Assembly: GCF_003254395.2 (NCBI RefSeq)
Contig: NC_037648.1
Span: 13,516,330 to 13,580,329 of the forward strand
Reading direction: 5' to 3'
Length of the DNA stretch: 64,000 nucleotides
Source: Apis mellifera
Lineage: Eukaryota; Arthropoda; Insecta; Hymenoptera; Apidae
The notes under the pieces were generated by a model. That model had not been told where the DNA came from. It did not search any database and saw nothing but the letters and a program-made list of their open reading frames with translations. Below, piece by piece: positions 26,301-39,793 of the stretch. Position 1 is the stretch's first letter, and each line of letters opens with the position of its first letter. The translations under genes and the position numbers were made by a program.

Positions 26301-27295
26301 GGTTCTGCCATGAACGTTTATAAAAGTATCATAAAATTGTTCCTGTTTCCGAATTCGCATGTTAATAATTAAAGATAAAGAAAAAGTTCAAGAAAGCTAG
26401 AATGTTAAAAGGAGAGGGGGAAACAAAGAGATTGCTCGCGCTTTCTTTTGTTTTGGGAAACAATGTTTAATTTGTCAAGAATGAGACTTGCAATATACTC
26501 GATTATTCTAAACGATATTAAAATTATTCCAATTTTAAGTTAAGAATTTTTGCTATATCCTTTTTGATAATTTCCAAAATTTTGTTCCAAAGTTTGAAAG
26601 TTAATTTAAGACAATTTTGATCATTTTGTTGCAATTAAAAAAAAAATTTTAAATAATATCTGGTAAAGTAATTCTCACAGAAATAGTAAATAATACAAGC
26701 TTCTTAGTAAAAATAAACTTGTATAAAGTTGCACTGAAGAGAATGTCCTTCACTTTGACTACATGCATTAAGGTCAAAGCAAATGGACTATTTTTCTCCA
26801 AACGTGTAACTTTTATTGAAGTTTTAATCAGAAATATAATTTTTCCATATCCATAATAGATTTTAAATATTTTAAATTTACTTTAAATTTTTAATTGTTT
26901 AATATTATTAGTAGAAAATTGTAGAAAGAATTCTTGATTTTGAATTGTTAATTTAAAATCAAACAAGATAAAATATATATATATATTTTTTTTTTTAGAA
27001 AAAATTTAAGTATATTCTTATGGAATTTTATAATTTTTTTTTATAACTTATTTAAATTTAGAAACTCAGAAAATTAAAAATCATGATTTTTTTTCTACAA
27101 TTTCGACCAATAGAAATTTAAAACAATTTTTTTATATATTATTTACAATTATTTATACATTATTTTACATTATTTATTTATAAATTAATTCTTTTAATAT
27201 TTAAAAAAAATTGTTTCCAATTCTAAATAAATTATAAAGAATGTGCGAATACTTGTTCATTAATATATCATACAATTTTAAATTTATTAGAAATT

Positions 27296-27336
<41 letters not shown>

Positions 27337-30300
27337 TTTCATATCAATAATGCAAATTTTGCAAACTTTTAATTATGTCATTATTTCAACAAAACTGATA
27401 TTATTCATATACCGTGATCTGTTTACTTCAAACTTGACCAAATCATAATTTGTTGACATAAACAACAAATGTTGTGAATAACATTTGTTTATACAATATT
27501 AAGTTCAAATGGTATAATCGTGTAAAAATTCAAGGAATTAATCCAATGTGTTAAAATTAATTAAATTCACTCTTTTTTTTTTATACCATTATTTTTTACT
27601 AGTTATCTAGTATAAACAAATGTTATAAACAATAATATAAATAAAAATGTTTATTAAATAAAAATATATCTGCATATAAGTATCTAAATATTTCTTTTCC
27701 GAAACATTTCCGCATAATAATACTAATTTCAGATGTTATTGTTCAAAACCATAAAATGCCAATCACCCAGGTCAATTTTACTTACCACCGTAACTACCAT
27801 AACTGTAATATTACTATTGTTCACCTATTTTAATATTTTATTTTCCATATTTAAAGTATGGTTTTCTTCAACAAGTAACTTTTAAACCTTTATAATACTT
27901 CCTATTAATTTGTTGTTCCCATTGTTTAATTACCAGAAAACAGTAATCCGAAAATATTTTGCACGGCAATAAATCATGAGTAACGGGTTAGTAAATAATC
28001 AGTCAATTTTCTTATTTCTGAAATAATCCAAATATATTTCTATTTCTAAGAACCTGTTTAACATATAATTTTTATGATATAAAAATATAAAATTTAATAT
28101 AAAATTTTTTTTTAATATAAAATTTGTTAAAATGTAAAATTGTTTAATATAAAATTTTTATATAAATAGATCAATATGATTGAATAATTTTTATTTATAT
28201 AATGTTAATTTTTCTGATCAAATATATATATTTTTTTTTTTTATTTAAAATTATGTGCAATATATATTTCTTATATTTCTTATATTTCTGAAATAATACA
28301 AATATATTTCTATTTCTAAGAACCTGTTTAATATATAATTTTTATAATATAAAAATATAAAATTTAATATAAAATTTTTTTTTAATATAAAATTTATTAA
28401 AATGTAAAATTGTTTAATAAAATTTTTATATAAATAGATCAATATTATTGAATAATTTTTATTTATATAATGTTAATTTTTCTGATCAAATATATATATA
28501 TATATATATATTTTGATTTAATATTGCAATATATATTTCTTATATTTCTTATATTTCTGAAATAATATAAATATTTTCTATATAAAATGCTGTTTAATAT
28601 AAGATTTTATATAAATATATCAATATTATTGAATAATTTTTATTTATATAATGTTAATTTTTCTGATCAAATGTGTATATCATTTAATTATTGTATATTT
28701 ATATATATTTTGATTTAATATTGCAATATACGTTTCTTGAAAAGGATTGACAAATAAAAGCTTACATTTTTTTTATATTTCTTTGAATAATTTCGATAAT
28801 GGTGATCAAACAAAAAAAAAATCATAAATTCATTGTTGATAATAATTAAAGAAATTTATATTGCAAAAACTGAAAATTTTATGTTAATATACATATTAAA
28901 AAAGCATAATAGAAATGCAAGGACTCGTTATTATAAAATCTTCTTTTGAACACATGTATGCTTCTTAGATTGTTAAACAGATTTGAAAATTATTTGATTT
29001 CCATTTGCATAATGATTGGGAAAAATAAGCAAATATTGAATAATTCAAATGAATATTTCCTTCAACACGTGGTTTTGTAAGATTTCTGTAAAAATAATTT
29101 TTTTTCTCCCTTTTTTTTTCTTTCCTTCACTCATTTTTATAATTTTTAAATATTAATTTAATCTTAATATATTTTTTTCCCAACAATATATATACATATT
29201 GTTGTTGAATTTTTAATGAAGATTTGAAAATTGATAAAAAAAAACCAGTTTAACCGGTTCTTTCGTCATTTTATATTATTCTATAAAATAATTTATTATT
29301 AAATACTTCTTATTAAAAATACTTTTTTTTTTTATGTTAAAATAGTATCATTGTGAAATAAAAACAAAGAATCGATATACAATGCTAAAATATTATAAAA
29401 TTATGAACAGTTTTATAATTATTTTATATAATAAATTAAAATTAAAATTAAAGATAGAAAATATTTAATATATAATATATTTTTGTTGTTTACATTGTGA
29501 AATAAAAACAAAGAATCAATATACAATGCTGGATAAAATTATGAACTGTTTTATAATTATTTTATATATATAATAATAAATAAAATTAAAATTAAAGATG
29601 GAAAATATTTAATATATAATATATTTTTATATATTTATATAATATTTTTTGTTTACAGTCTTAAGTTATGATAGAATTATTTTTATAATAAAAAAAATAA
29701 ATATTAAATATTCAAAAATAAATATTATTCCTTAAAATTTGTTGGATTCTGAAATATTTTTATTTATTTTTCATATTGTAAGAAGAATTATAATTTAAAA
29801 TTATGAATAATTTAAAATATGAATAGATATTAAAAATAATAAATATTTTATTATATAAAATAAAAAACTCTTAATACAATAAATATTTACAATATTTTTA
29901 TTTAATTTTTCATTAAAAAAATTCAATGTTAATTACAATTTATTATTAATTACCTTAATTACCTTATTTATTAATAAATATATATATATATGAATAAATA
30001 AAAAGAAAAACTTTTGATTTATGAGATATTTTAATGTTTATCACGTGAGTTTGATAATTGCAAATTGCACTAAGAAAGGAGATCCTATGCTATAGGGTAG
30101 GGATAGGACGACAAGGATTGGTAGCCTTAAGGGTTCAACCCCTCCAAAAATTAGTATACCTGTCCGCAAGTCAAGAGTAATATAAAAGGGCGAACATCAA
30201 GCGGATGTCACTTATTATTCCTCAAATTCTCATACGATCCAAATACTCCATCCAAATACCGAGAGCGAATTTTTCTAAATTCCTCTCAAATTCCTCTCAA

Positions 30301-33300
30301 GTTTCTCTCAGTTCTTCTAATTTCTAATACGATCGAAGTGTTCAGTTTGTGCGAAAAGTTTAGTTTTATATCAGTGCGTTCATTATGGAGTTGATTCGTT
30401 TCAAATATTTTAAGTTTGAGATAAAGTAAGACAGTGTCAAGACTTTAAGACTTGAATATGTGAGAGAGAAAAAACATTACTACATGTGAAGACGAGGTAA
30501 ACATACAACACAGTTAAGGTTATTTGTCGCGTTCGGTAGCATGTTTTGAAAGACTTCCCACGAGTGACGAGATGTAACGCGACGGAGATAGGAATGTTGT
30601 GTGTATATCACGTGGCTCGAAAAATAGTTTTACTATTACACGGCGGCGATGAAGTTATATTGTGTTAAAATTAAAACTTTTTTTTCACGATAATAATTTT
30701 TAATCGGCAACAGTAATACGCGTTAATATCTAACAATAGATAACAATAAGTGTAATAATAATAATAATATTTCTTTTCGTTCTTCCGATATAGAAAATAT
30801 AAGGAATATATCGCGAATATATTTATATCGATATAAAAGATATACACGCATATTTAATAAGTCGATCATTAAGAATTTAATAAACGTTTTTATTAACGCG
30901 TCGTGCGATTATAAAAATATTAAAGATTCATGATTTTTTTTCAATGCTCTCTTAAATTACTAGAAATTAAAAATTTTAATTTCGGAATAAATAAAACGAA
31001 ACAACAATAATAACACGATTTATCGAAATAGAAAATTCGGTCTCGCAATTATTCTTATTATTTTCCATAGTTTCTTACTATTCGTCGGTAACATATACTC
31101 TCATTTGTACCAACCGTTCCCTTTTATTTCGTGCACAGGCTACTTTCGTTCGAAATAGTGTGCGGTAATAGATATATATACATATACATTTGTCCTTTTT
31201 AGATGTCACAGAATCGGATAAGGTGAAGTTCGAAGAATCAAGAGATTCGACGAGCGGATCGATTGGGGCGGCCGGCGGTACCAACAAACGTGCTAAAAAC
31301 AAGAAGAGACGCGAAACGCAACAAGAATTCACGCATTCTTGGGTGGTCGGTGCCCTCAAAGGGCACACGGGGCCCGTCCTCGACATGAATTTTTCCAGTA
31401 ATGGAAAATTCATCGCATCTTGTGCTGAAGGTATGTACCAATAAATATTAAATAAATATTCGTTCATCGGGAGGCCTCTATCGACATATTTTTTTATCGC
31501 AAAATATTTTCATAAATCGAGTCGTAATATACACACACACATATACATATATATAGATAAAAGCGAGAATCAATAAATGGTCTGAATGATTAATTTTTTC
31601 TTTTTCTTTTCCAATTTATCAAACGAAATACGTCTTTATAGTATTTTATTCCGATTAAATAAATAAATAGAGTCGTTAAGTAGAACATATTGTTTAATTA
31701 GACGATTATCTATCTAAAGTTGCATAACGAAGTAGAGAGATCTCGTGAGTCATATATCGAATGAGATTCATTTTGGAGATTTTCTGACGATGGATCAATC
31801 GCTGCGCCATTGCAACAATTGCCGGTATTGCGCGAGAAAAAGCGATAAAAAAAAGTTATGTCTCCGATAGAGCCACCCGAAGGACGATCTCTTGTGTTTT
31901 TTTTTTTTTTTACTTCCGTTCTTTCTTTCCCTCGTAATGTATAACTCCGTAGAATAATTTTTTTTTTTTTTTTTTTTTTTTTAATTCGAGACAAATACTC
32001 GAGACTTTTACTCGACTTGTTTTTCATCGATGACGCGATGACGAGCTTTCTTATTATTATTATTTATTATTTTTTTTTTTTATTTGTTGCATGCTATCGT
32101 TGTGCCAGTAACAATAGTCGATTTCTTCTGTCTTTGCTTGCACCGTTTTTTCACCGATTTACAATTTTTTTATACACTCTTTTGAAACTCTTCTCTCCTC
32201 TTCGATTTGGTTCATTTAGTTATCCACCGTGTTAAAGATAAATCGTAATCGTTAAATGCGTAATTAAAATAAATTTTTATTATTTTGAATTATTGACATT
32301 TTTGAAATTGAAGCAGCATAAAAATCTCCGTAGCGGAGATTATTAAAATTTGAAAGGAAAAATATTTTGTTTCCGTTCGATAAAACAAATTTTATTTTTT
32401 TAAGTTACGTTACGAATTTTTCGTTCTACGAGTTCTACGAGTAAAGGTAGATGATGGATAAAAATGTAGGTCGTCCGAGTGAAATCAAATTGTCGGGTCT
32501 CCGTGCTTTGGTTTCTCGAAAAATATCGATCCGTCTCTTTACAGTTCGCTCTGCATACTTATCGTTGTATTGTATAAGTTATTCCAATCTGCGACTTACC
32601 TGCGGGAGGGTACGATTTCAAGAGAAATATAAAAATGGATATTTCTCTTTTTATCCTCTTATGTGTTATCGATCCGATCGAGTTGGAGAAGAACGAAACA
32701 TATATAGTGAAAGTATAAAAATAATGGAAAAATCACTCGCGCCTAACGACTACTTTCACTATTTCATCTTTGAAATCGAAACAAGATCAAATTCCCCGAT
32801 TTCTCATTAGCTAGTGATACCAGATAATTCCAATTTATTTTAATTAATTAAATCTTCGTTCGTATATACTTATATCGAAAAATTATCGTTGCATCTTATA
32901 CCGTTAAATTAAAAACAATTAAAAGCATAAAATGTATCGAAACGAACTTATTCTCTCAAGAAAGAAAGAAAAAAAAAATTAATAACTTATTTTAAACTTA
33001 ACTGCCTTCTCACCATCGTTTCTCCTTCTCTCTCGTTTCAACGTACGTTCCGACGCATCCTGCGCGCGCATCATAGATGGATTTCGTAACATGGCGGCGT
33101 CGTGTAAGGATTAAAATATTTGAACAGCTCGTTGTGCCGTCTCCTTTAATGGTTCACATTGTGACGATCGTGGGTGACCCGTTGGCCATGGAAGATTTTC
33201 GTGAAGCCGATTCGGCTTCTCGTCCACGCCGAGTTTCTCTTCTTTCGTTTCTCCCGCCGTGTTTAACCTCGAATCCGCAGTCGGCACACGTTCGACATCG

Positions 33301-35401
33301 TGCCACGTGTGTAGTGTATACGTGTGCGTGTAAGAGAGAGAAGATCGCGGAGTTATATCGTCGAATACACGAATAATAGGAGCGGTCTCACGCTTTTTCA
33401 TTGTTCTTATAAATTTCTTGGAAAATGAATCTTTTTATAAAACTTTTAAAAATTCTCCGACGTTTATTTTTAAACCGTTATTATATATCGGAATATCATT
33501 TTCCAAGAATAATTAAAGAGAAGTCTGAATAAAATTAGAAATATTTACATAACAAAATAGTTCGATGATTACATTAGTTGGATAACTTCCATCGAAATCG
33601 TTTGCCTAATTTCACGCGAAATATTCGCCGTGTATATCGTTGAAAGATTATTCGGTAATTAATGTGAATCATCAGTCATGCCTTAATCGCGAGATCGTCT
33701 ATCCATGAATCATGGATCCATCTTGGAATATTCGTAAAGCAAATAATCAATGATAATCGTGACGATTTTATTACGATATCAATGATGGGAAAAACAATCT
33801 ACGTTTCAAATCATCTACGTTCTTTCCGTTATTTTGAACGTTCGACGATTCAGAAAATTGATCTCGGAATCTGATCCAAAGTAAACTTGAAATCGTTCGT
33901 AGGTTGGGATAAATTTAGAGAACGGCTAATGAACTTAATTTTTCGAATCATCATTTCCCCCCCCTCCTTTTTATAATAGTCTCCTTCAATTTTTCCAATT
34001 ATCGATATTTTTTATCGATTAATAATTTAATCGTCGTTGTTTCGTTTTAACAATTCGACGATCTAATCGGTATCGGTAATAAAAATATCGGATATTTATC
34101 GATCGATCGATTATCTCGAATTTAATTCTACGAAACGATATATAGAATTCGGGGCCAGTGGCTGGCTAAGTTGATGCGTCGCTATCACCTTTCCGATGCG
34201 CGAGCGTAACAAGCGCGGTTGTAACAGCCTAATAATAGCGCGACGTGGGAAATTCTCTGGCCTTAAATCAAGCCCACACGCCGAGGCGATTACTTATGCT
34301 CGCACGGTGACTCGATGAAATAGCTCCGTCATAAGCCAATAATTCGGCGAGCGAAGATTATCGAACGATCGAATCGAAGAGAATCACTCCTTTCTCCAAC
34401 GAAATCTCAATTATCGTAGCCAAATTCTTGGTTTCGAATCAATTTTTAATTCTTCGCCGATATATCTCCTCTCTTTTTTCCTCGTCGAATCTTATCTTTT
34501 GTTGTATCGATAAAAACATGATGTAGCACTTCACCAACGAATGGTTTATAATCAACTCGTAACGTTTCTTTCATTAAAAGATACTCGAGATCGTTAAAAA
34601 TCATCGTTACATTTCCTTCGTATCGAAATAAAAAAAAAATGTCGAAGAGTTAGTTTTCATTCTAGTTTTATCTAGTTTGTTATTTCGATTCGAGAGCGAT
34701 AATTCATTCTCTCGTAATTTTTAATCGATTCCGTCGCGTTGGCAAGTTTTATTAGACATCGCGGTTCCCTTTCCCCCACTTTGCACACTATTATTCAGAC
34801 TCACGCGAAGGCCGGGATTTCCTCGAAGAATCGAGGAACGCATCGGATGATTTCATTAAATGACGCAACGGTATATATCGAAGCCGGTCATTCCTGCGAA
34901 ACGGGGATACACATGCTGTTTATTCCGTTATCCGAGTCACCGTCGCTTTTTTCGTCCCTTTCTTTTTCTCTTTCTTTTCCCTTCGCTCGAACGTACGGGA
35001 ATCCTCGCGCGATTGTGTCGCCCTCTTTCGAGAAGCTCGTTACAATGCCTGTTCGACGTCACTTTTTTTGCGTGGAAGGAAACAACCGATAAATTCGATA
35101 CAATATTTCGCTCTTCCTCCTCCCGGAATTTTTTAGAACATGAATAGTTTCTGACGTAAATTAATTAATCTAATTTTATCGCATCGATTTCTTGGCTTCG
35201 TTTCGTCAAAATGGGAAAATTGAAAGGAAAGTTTCTCTGTATAAAGCTATTCCACTTTATATCGAGATATAAGAAATACGACAAAAATATTGAAATTGTA
35301 AAATAAAAGAAATGTATTTGCTATCAATTATATAAAATATTTCTCGTTCTCTCTCGAAATCTAATACATAATAAATTTCTCTAACCCGAGAAAGCAATTT
35401 C

Positions 35402-35432
<31 letters not shown>

Positions 35433-38400
35433 ATCTTTAAAAAATAAAAAGTTTCTTCGCATCGTATTTTTTCTCTCTTTTTATCTCATCTCTATCGAAA
35501 AGGATCGTGTTGTTTCTATACCGCTAAAAAACAGAGAAAAGAAAGCGACCCTTTCCACGCGTGACGCGTTTGGCGAAAGTTGCGTATTACTGAATAAACA
35601 AGAAGCGTTAAAACGGTTCACCTTTTATTGGCCGCCCGCTTTTTGTGCTTTGGCCTGTAACGAGAGCGTAACGCTATTCGATCATGTTTTTTTTTTTTTT
35701 TTCTTTTTCATTTATTTCCCTCTATTAACTCGGACGAGAAATGCTCGAAGATTCTATCTGATTACTCTCGAGAAAGGCTTTTAGAACCAGTAGAATTTTT
35801 ACGCGAATTTCGTTTTATAGAAAAACTAGCTCGAATTAAATTGCTTTTCTTTTTATATATATATATATATCTTTCTAAGAAGACTAGTTCGATGTTTTAC
35901 GATTTTTAATTTCTTTTCTTTTTCTTTTTAATTTAATTTATCACCAAGAGCGTTACTTTTAATCCTCTATAACGTCCCATTTTACAATTCTTTGGATTAA
36001 AAAATTTTCTCATCGATTACAATCTCTTCCTTTATTTCGATTATAGAGGGTTAAAAAAAAAATCGATACTGAGAATCGGTGGCTCCTTTACGGGCAGACA
36101 AAAATTCATATACGTTAATTCATACGTCCGCAACTAAGCTTTCACTTTCATATTTTCCTCTTCTTTTTTTTTTTTACAATCTTTTTTTAGATAAATTATT
36201 CGCGCAGCAAATTTACGAACAAATTTATTTAATATTTTTAAATATATATATATATGTGTGTGTGCACATGATTTTACTATTATCGATCGCTTCGAAGACT
36301 TTCAAAGAAAACTTATACTTTTCGCTGGAATCGTATCGAGTTCATTCGCGGCGCGTGATATAGGGGGAGGGCATCGGTTCAAGGCAGAAATATGGCGGTC
36401 TCTGGGTCAAGAGCGACTCGGATCGATGTGGCTACGAGTTTTTTTTTTTTTTTTTTTTTTGATGCGCACATACTCGCCGTACTTTTATTTTTCGAATAAC
36501 ATTTTTCGAAAAAAAAAAAAAAAAAGATTGTATCGTTTCTTTCGATCTGAATTACAATTCGAAATATTCGCCTCGTTGCAAGAATAATAAAATCGGTGGA
36601 AATGTATTCGCGCGGAATAGATAAAAGAAAAAAAAAAAAAAAAATTTAAGGAAAAATTCATAGAACAAATGCAAAAATAGCTTATCTCTTATCGAGGCTT
36701 ATTTATTTAAATTATATATATAATTTGTATAAAATAAGCCTTCTTTTTTTTTTCTGTTTCAATTCTTAAAAATCAAATCCTTAAATTTTTTCCCTCGAAT
36801 TATCTTCGAGCCCGAAACATTCGTATGTATGTACGTATGTATGTATGTATGCAATTTGCAATTTTCAATTATCATTATATACGCTATGACGAATAAACGA
36901 ACGAACGAACGAACAAAAAAGTAAATAGAAACGTCAACGAGACAAAACGTTAGAAAAAAAGAAAAAGAGCGTAGAGATGCATGCACGTGGTGTGTGGCAA
37001 GACACATTAACAGTATTATATAATGTAGGTCTGATTATTAAAAATATGCCGGACGATGAACTGACGAATATATATGTTTTTGTATGTGACATAAAGATTG
37101 CGGGCTGCGGCCGGAAGAGGAGGTCCTGGATCCTGGGGAAACGGAGTGCTATAAGAATCGCGTCGAGATGTCTGCGTCGACGAAGGCGGCGAGGAGCAAG
37201 AGTAAGATAACGAATGCTCAGCAATCGCATCCGTCTCCATCCAACATGACGTCACCGGCGATGCCCACCTCGACAATGCCCCCCCCCTCCGCGAAAGAGG
37301 ATCGCACGATCCTGAGCAGGAGGCAGAGGAAGAACCGTACCAGGAACCCTAGGGACCAGCGTCGCGAGCAGGACGACGAGCAAAGGATACAGGAGGAGTA
37401 CGACGAGGAGCAACGCGACAGCAACGGCTCCGTTGCCGTCCAGATGACGTTCGACGGGGGGAGGGAGCCGGATGATGATCCGAGGATGATCAACAACGAG
37501 CATGGAAACGCGATGATCGAGAATAATATGGGCGTCATGATGGGAAACGGCGCGATGATGATGATGATGATGGTGGGCGCCGGTTACGGTTACGTCGACT
37601 CGAGGAATTGTGATTTTTTAAGCAACGAGAGAAGGCAGCTGTGCCAGTTCAGTGACGCCACCTTGTCGTCCATATTGCGCAATTACACGCTCACGGGCGA
37701 GGGTCTCGCGCATCTTGGCTATCCGGTCGAGTGCGCCTATTACCCGGGATACACAGTGTTTATAAACAGTCCTCACCCGACCGGTCACCGCGTGCCGAGG
37801 TATCATCGGTTGGACGCGAACGCGCAGGAATTCGTGCCGAGTTCCCGCCAACGGTGGACCGCCGCGGAGAGCGAGGGGGACAGCGGTAACTCGAGCGGAA
37901 GCTCGGTCGACAATTCGGACTTCGAGCAAGAGGTGACGTCGTCGGACAGCTCGGACATCGGCGAGTACTCGTCCTCGTCCACCGAGTCGAATTTTTTCGA
38001 CCACAATTATTACCAAAGGGTGACGAGAAGGAATTCGAACGTGGAATATTACTCGACCATCGAGCTGATGGCGATCGAGCGAAAGTGCGCGAGATGTCAC
38101 AAAAGTTTCTACGTGAACAGGGAGGATGGTGAATACCTTTACGAGGAGAAGTGCGTCCATCATTGGGGAAAATTGCGAAGTGGTTTAGGTGGTGCTCATT
38201 GTGATTTGTGGGAGTGTTGTCGGAGCCGTGAAACGTCCCGGGGCTGTACAACAGCCGACTTCCACGTTTGGACGGGGGCAGTCCCGGGATACAACGGTCC
38301 ATTCGATGATTACGTGCGTACGAAGTTGGCTCAAACGGTGCCACAAGATGGCAATTACGGTGTTTACGGTATCGATTGTGAGATGTGCTTCACTCGACGC

Positions 38401-39756
38401 GGCCTCGAGCTAGTTAAAGTTACCGTGGTGGATATGGACGGTAGGGTCGTGTACGACACTTTGGTGAGACCCGACGTGGAGATAATCGACTACAACACGA
38501 GATTCAGCGGTATATCGGCCCACGACCTCGAAAACGTTACGAAACGTTTGATCGACGTCCAACAAGATCTCCTAAGTTTTATATTCGCCGAGACGATATT
38601 GATCGGCCACGGTATGGAAAACGATTTGCGCGCCCTGAAGTTGTTACACACGACGGTGATCGACACGTGCGTCGCATTCCCCCACTTCCTCGGTTACCCA
38701 TACCGTTCGAGCTTGAAAACGTTGGCTAGGACGGTTCTGCGAAGGGACATACAAGTGTCGGAACACGATTCCGTCGAGGATTCCAGGATAGTTGTTGACC
38801 TCATGTTGAGAAGGGTGAAACACGATTACGTAGATAATCATAGTTAATGTACAAAAAGAAAAAAAAAAAAAGAAAGAAAGGCTGCCGAAGAAAAAAGAAG
38901 ATATATATATAGTAATAGAAAATGTATAATTATGTTATTTATATGTGTGTATATATATATATATATACAGTATATATATGTATGTATGTACATATGTATA
39001 TATACATGTATACACACATTGTACACAGTCGAACGAGTCGTCGTCGAATTTCTTTTTCGCAAGACGAGAAACTGCGCGAATGGTTGAGAATATCTTTTTT
39101 CTTCCGATCGAGCTTGCGATTCGAAATTCGCGCGTTTGCCTGATCACGTGACTCCGCCGCGTAAAAGATTCCGAGTCGTGAGAGGTTAGCGATTATCGAT
39201 TATAATATTCGCAATTATTTTTTTTTCTTCTTTTTTTCTTTTTTTCTTTTTTTTTTTTTTTGGCTGCTAACGAGAAATCTAATCACGACGAATCTATTTA
39301 CGCTCGACGGTCGCGTCGATCTAGCAATAACTTCCGTCAGTGTTCATTTCAAGTAAAGTCTGTGATATGTTACATATAGAGGAAAAGAAAGGGAAAGAAA
39401 ATAAAATGGTGTACAAGTGTTGGTCCCCCGCCACTAACTCCCTCCTCCGTTGCGGTTATCCGATGCTCGTCACACGTGGGGGCAGCACTTACTTTTTTTT
39501 CTCATTCGCACAAATTGATTTAAACATATCCATAATTCACAACATTCAGTATCATACGAGTGGAAAGCAATAGTTCAAAAAAAAAGGTTCAAAAATGACA
39601 TAGTCGAATTTTCGTGCACATCGTTGCCGAGGAAAAAGAAAAGATTTAGCTCAATTATTCTTCGATTACTGTGATATTCTTCTTTTTTCTGTGATCATAT
39701 ATAAATGAATCTCCGTGATGATTCTAATCGAAGGTTTTTTTTTTTCTTTTTCTTTT

Positions 39757-39793
<37 letters not shown>

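Larger units (their letters stand above)
20533..31202 (+). other. TBL2 intron 1 (10.7 kb)
   Basis: No coding exon is supported. CpG-richer islands stand out at about 22010-22400, 22630-22860 (with a 62-codon frame and a CCGCAG/GTAACT donor-like site after its stop) and 24770-25160. From 26 to 30 kb the DNA is extremely AT-rich and carries tandem repeats listed separately. A promoter-like unit appears near 30.2 kb. Confidence 0.6.

Noticed and set aside
30061..30160. Possible tRNA (GGTTCAACCCC like a T-loop/B box)
   Set aside because: Acceptor, D and T stems do not pair; only a short GGG/CCC palindrome is present.
30385..30425. Alternative TBL2 start ATG in the 30.2-kb exon
   Set aside because: Its donor is in phase 2 whereas TBL2 exon 2 needs phase 1; joining hits a stop within a few codons.
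37618..38344. Long open frames (181 and 194 codons) antisense to the exonuclease
   Set aside because: They mirror the GC-rich, stop-poor coding strand and show no family motifs.
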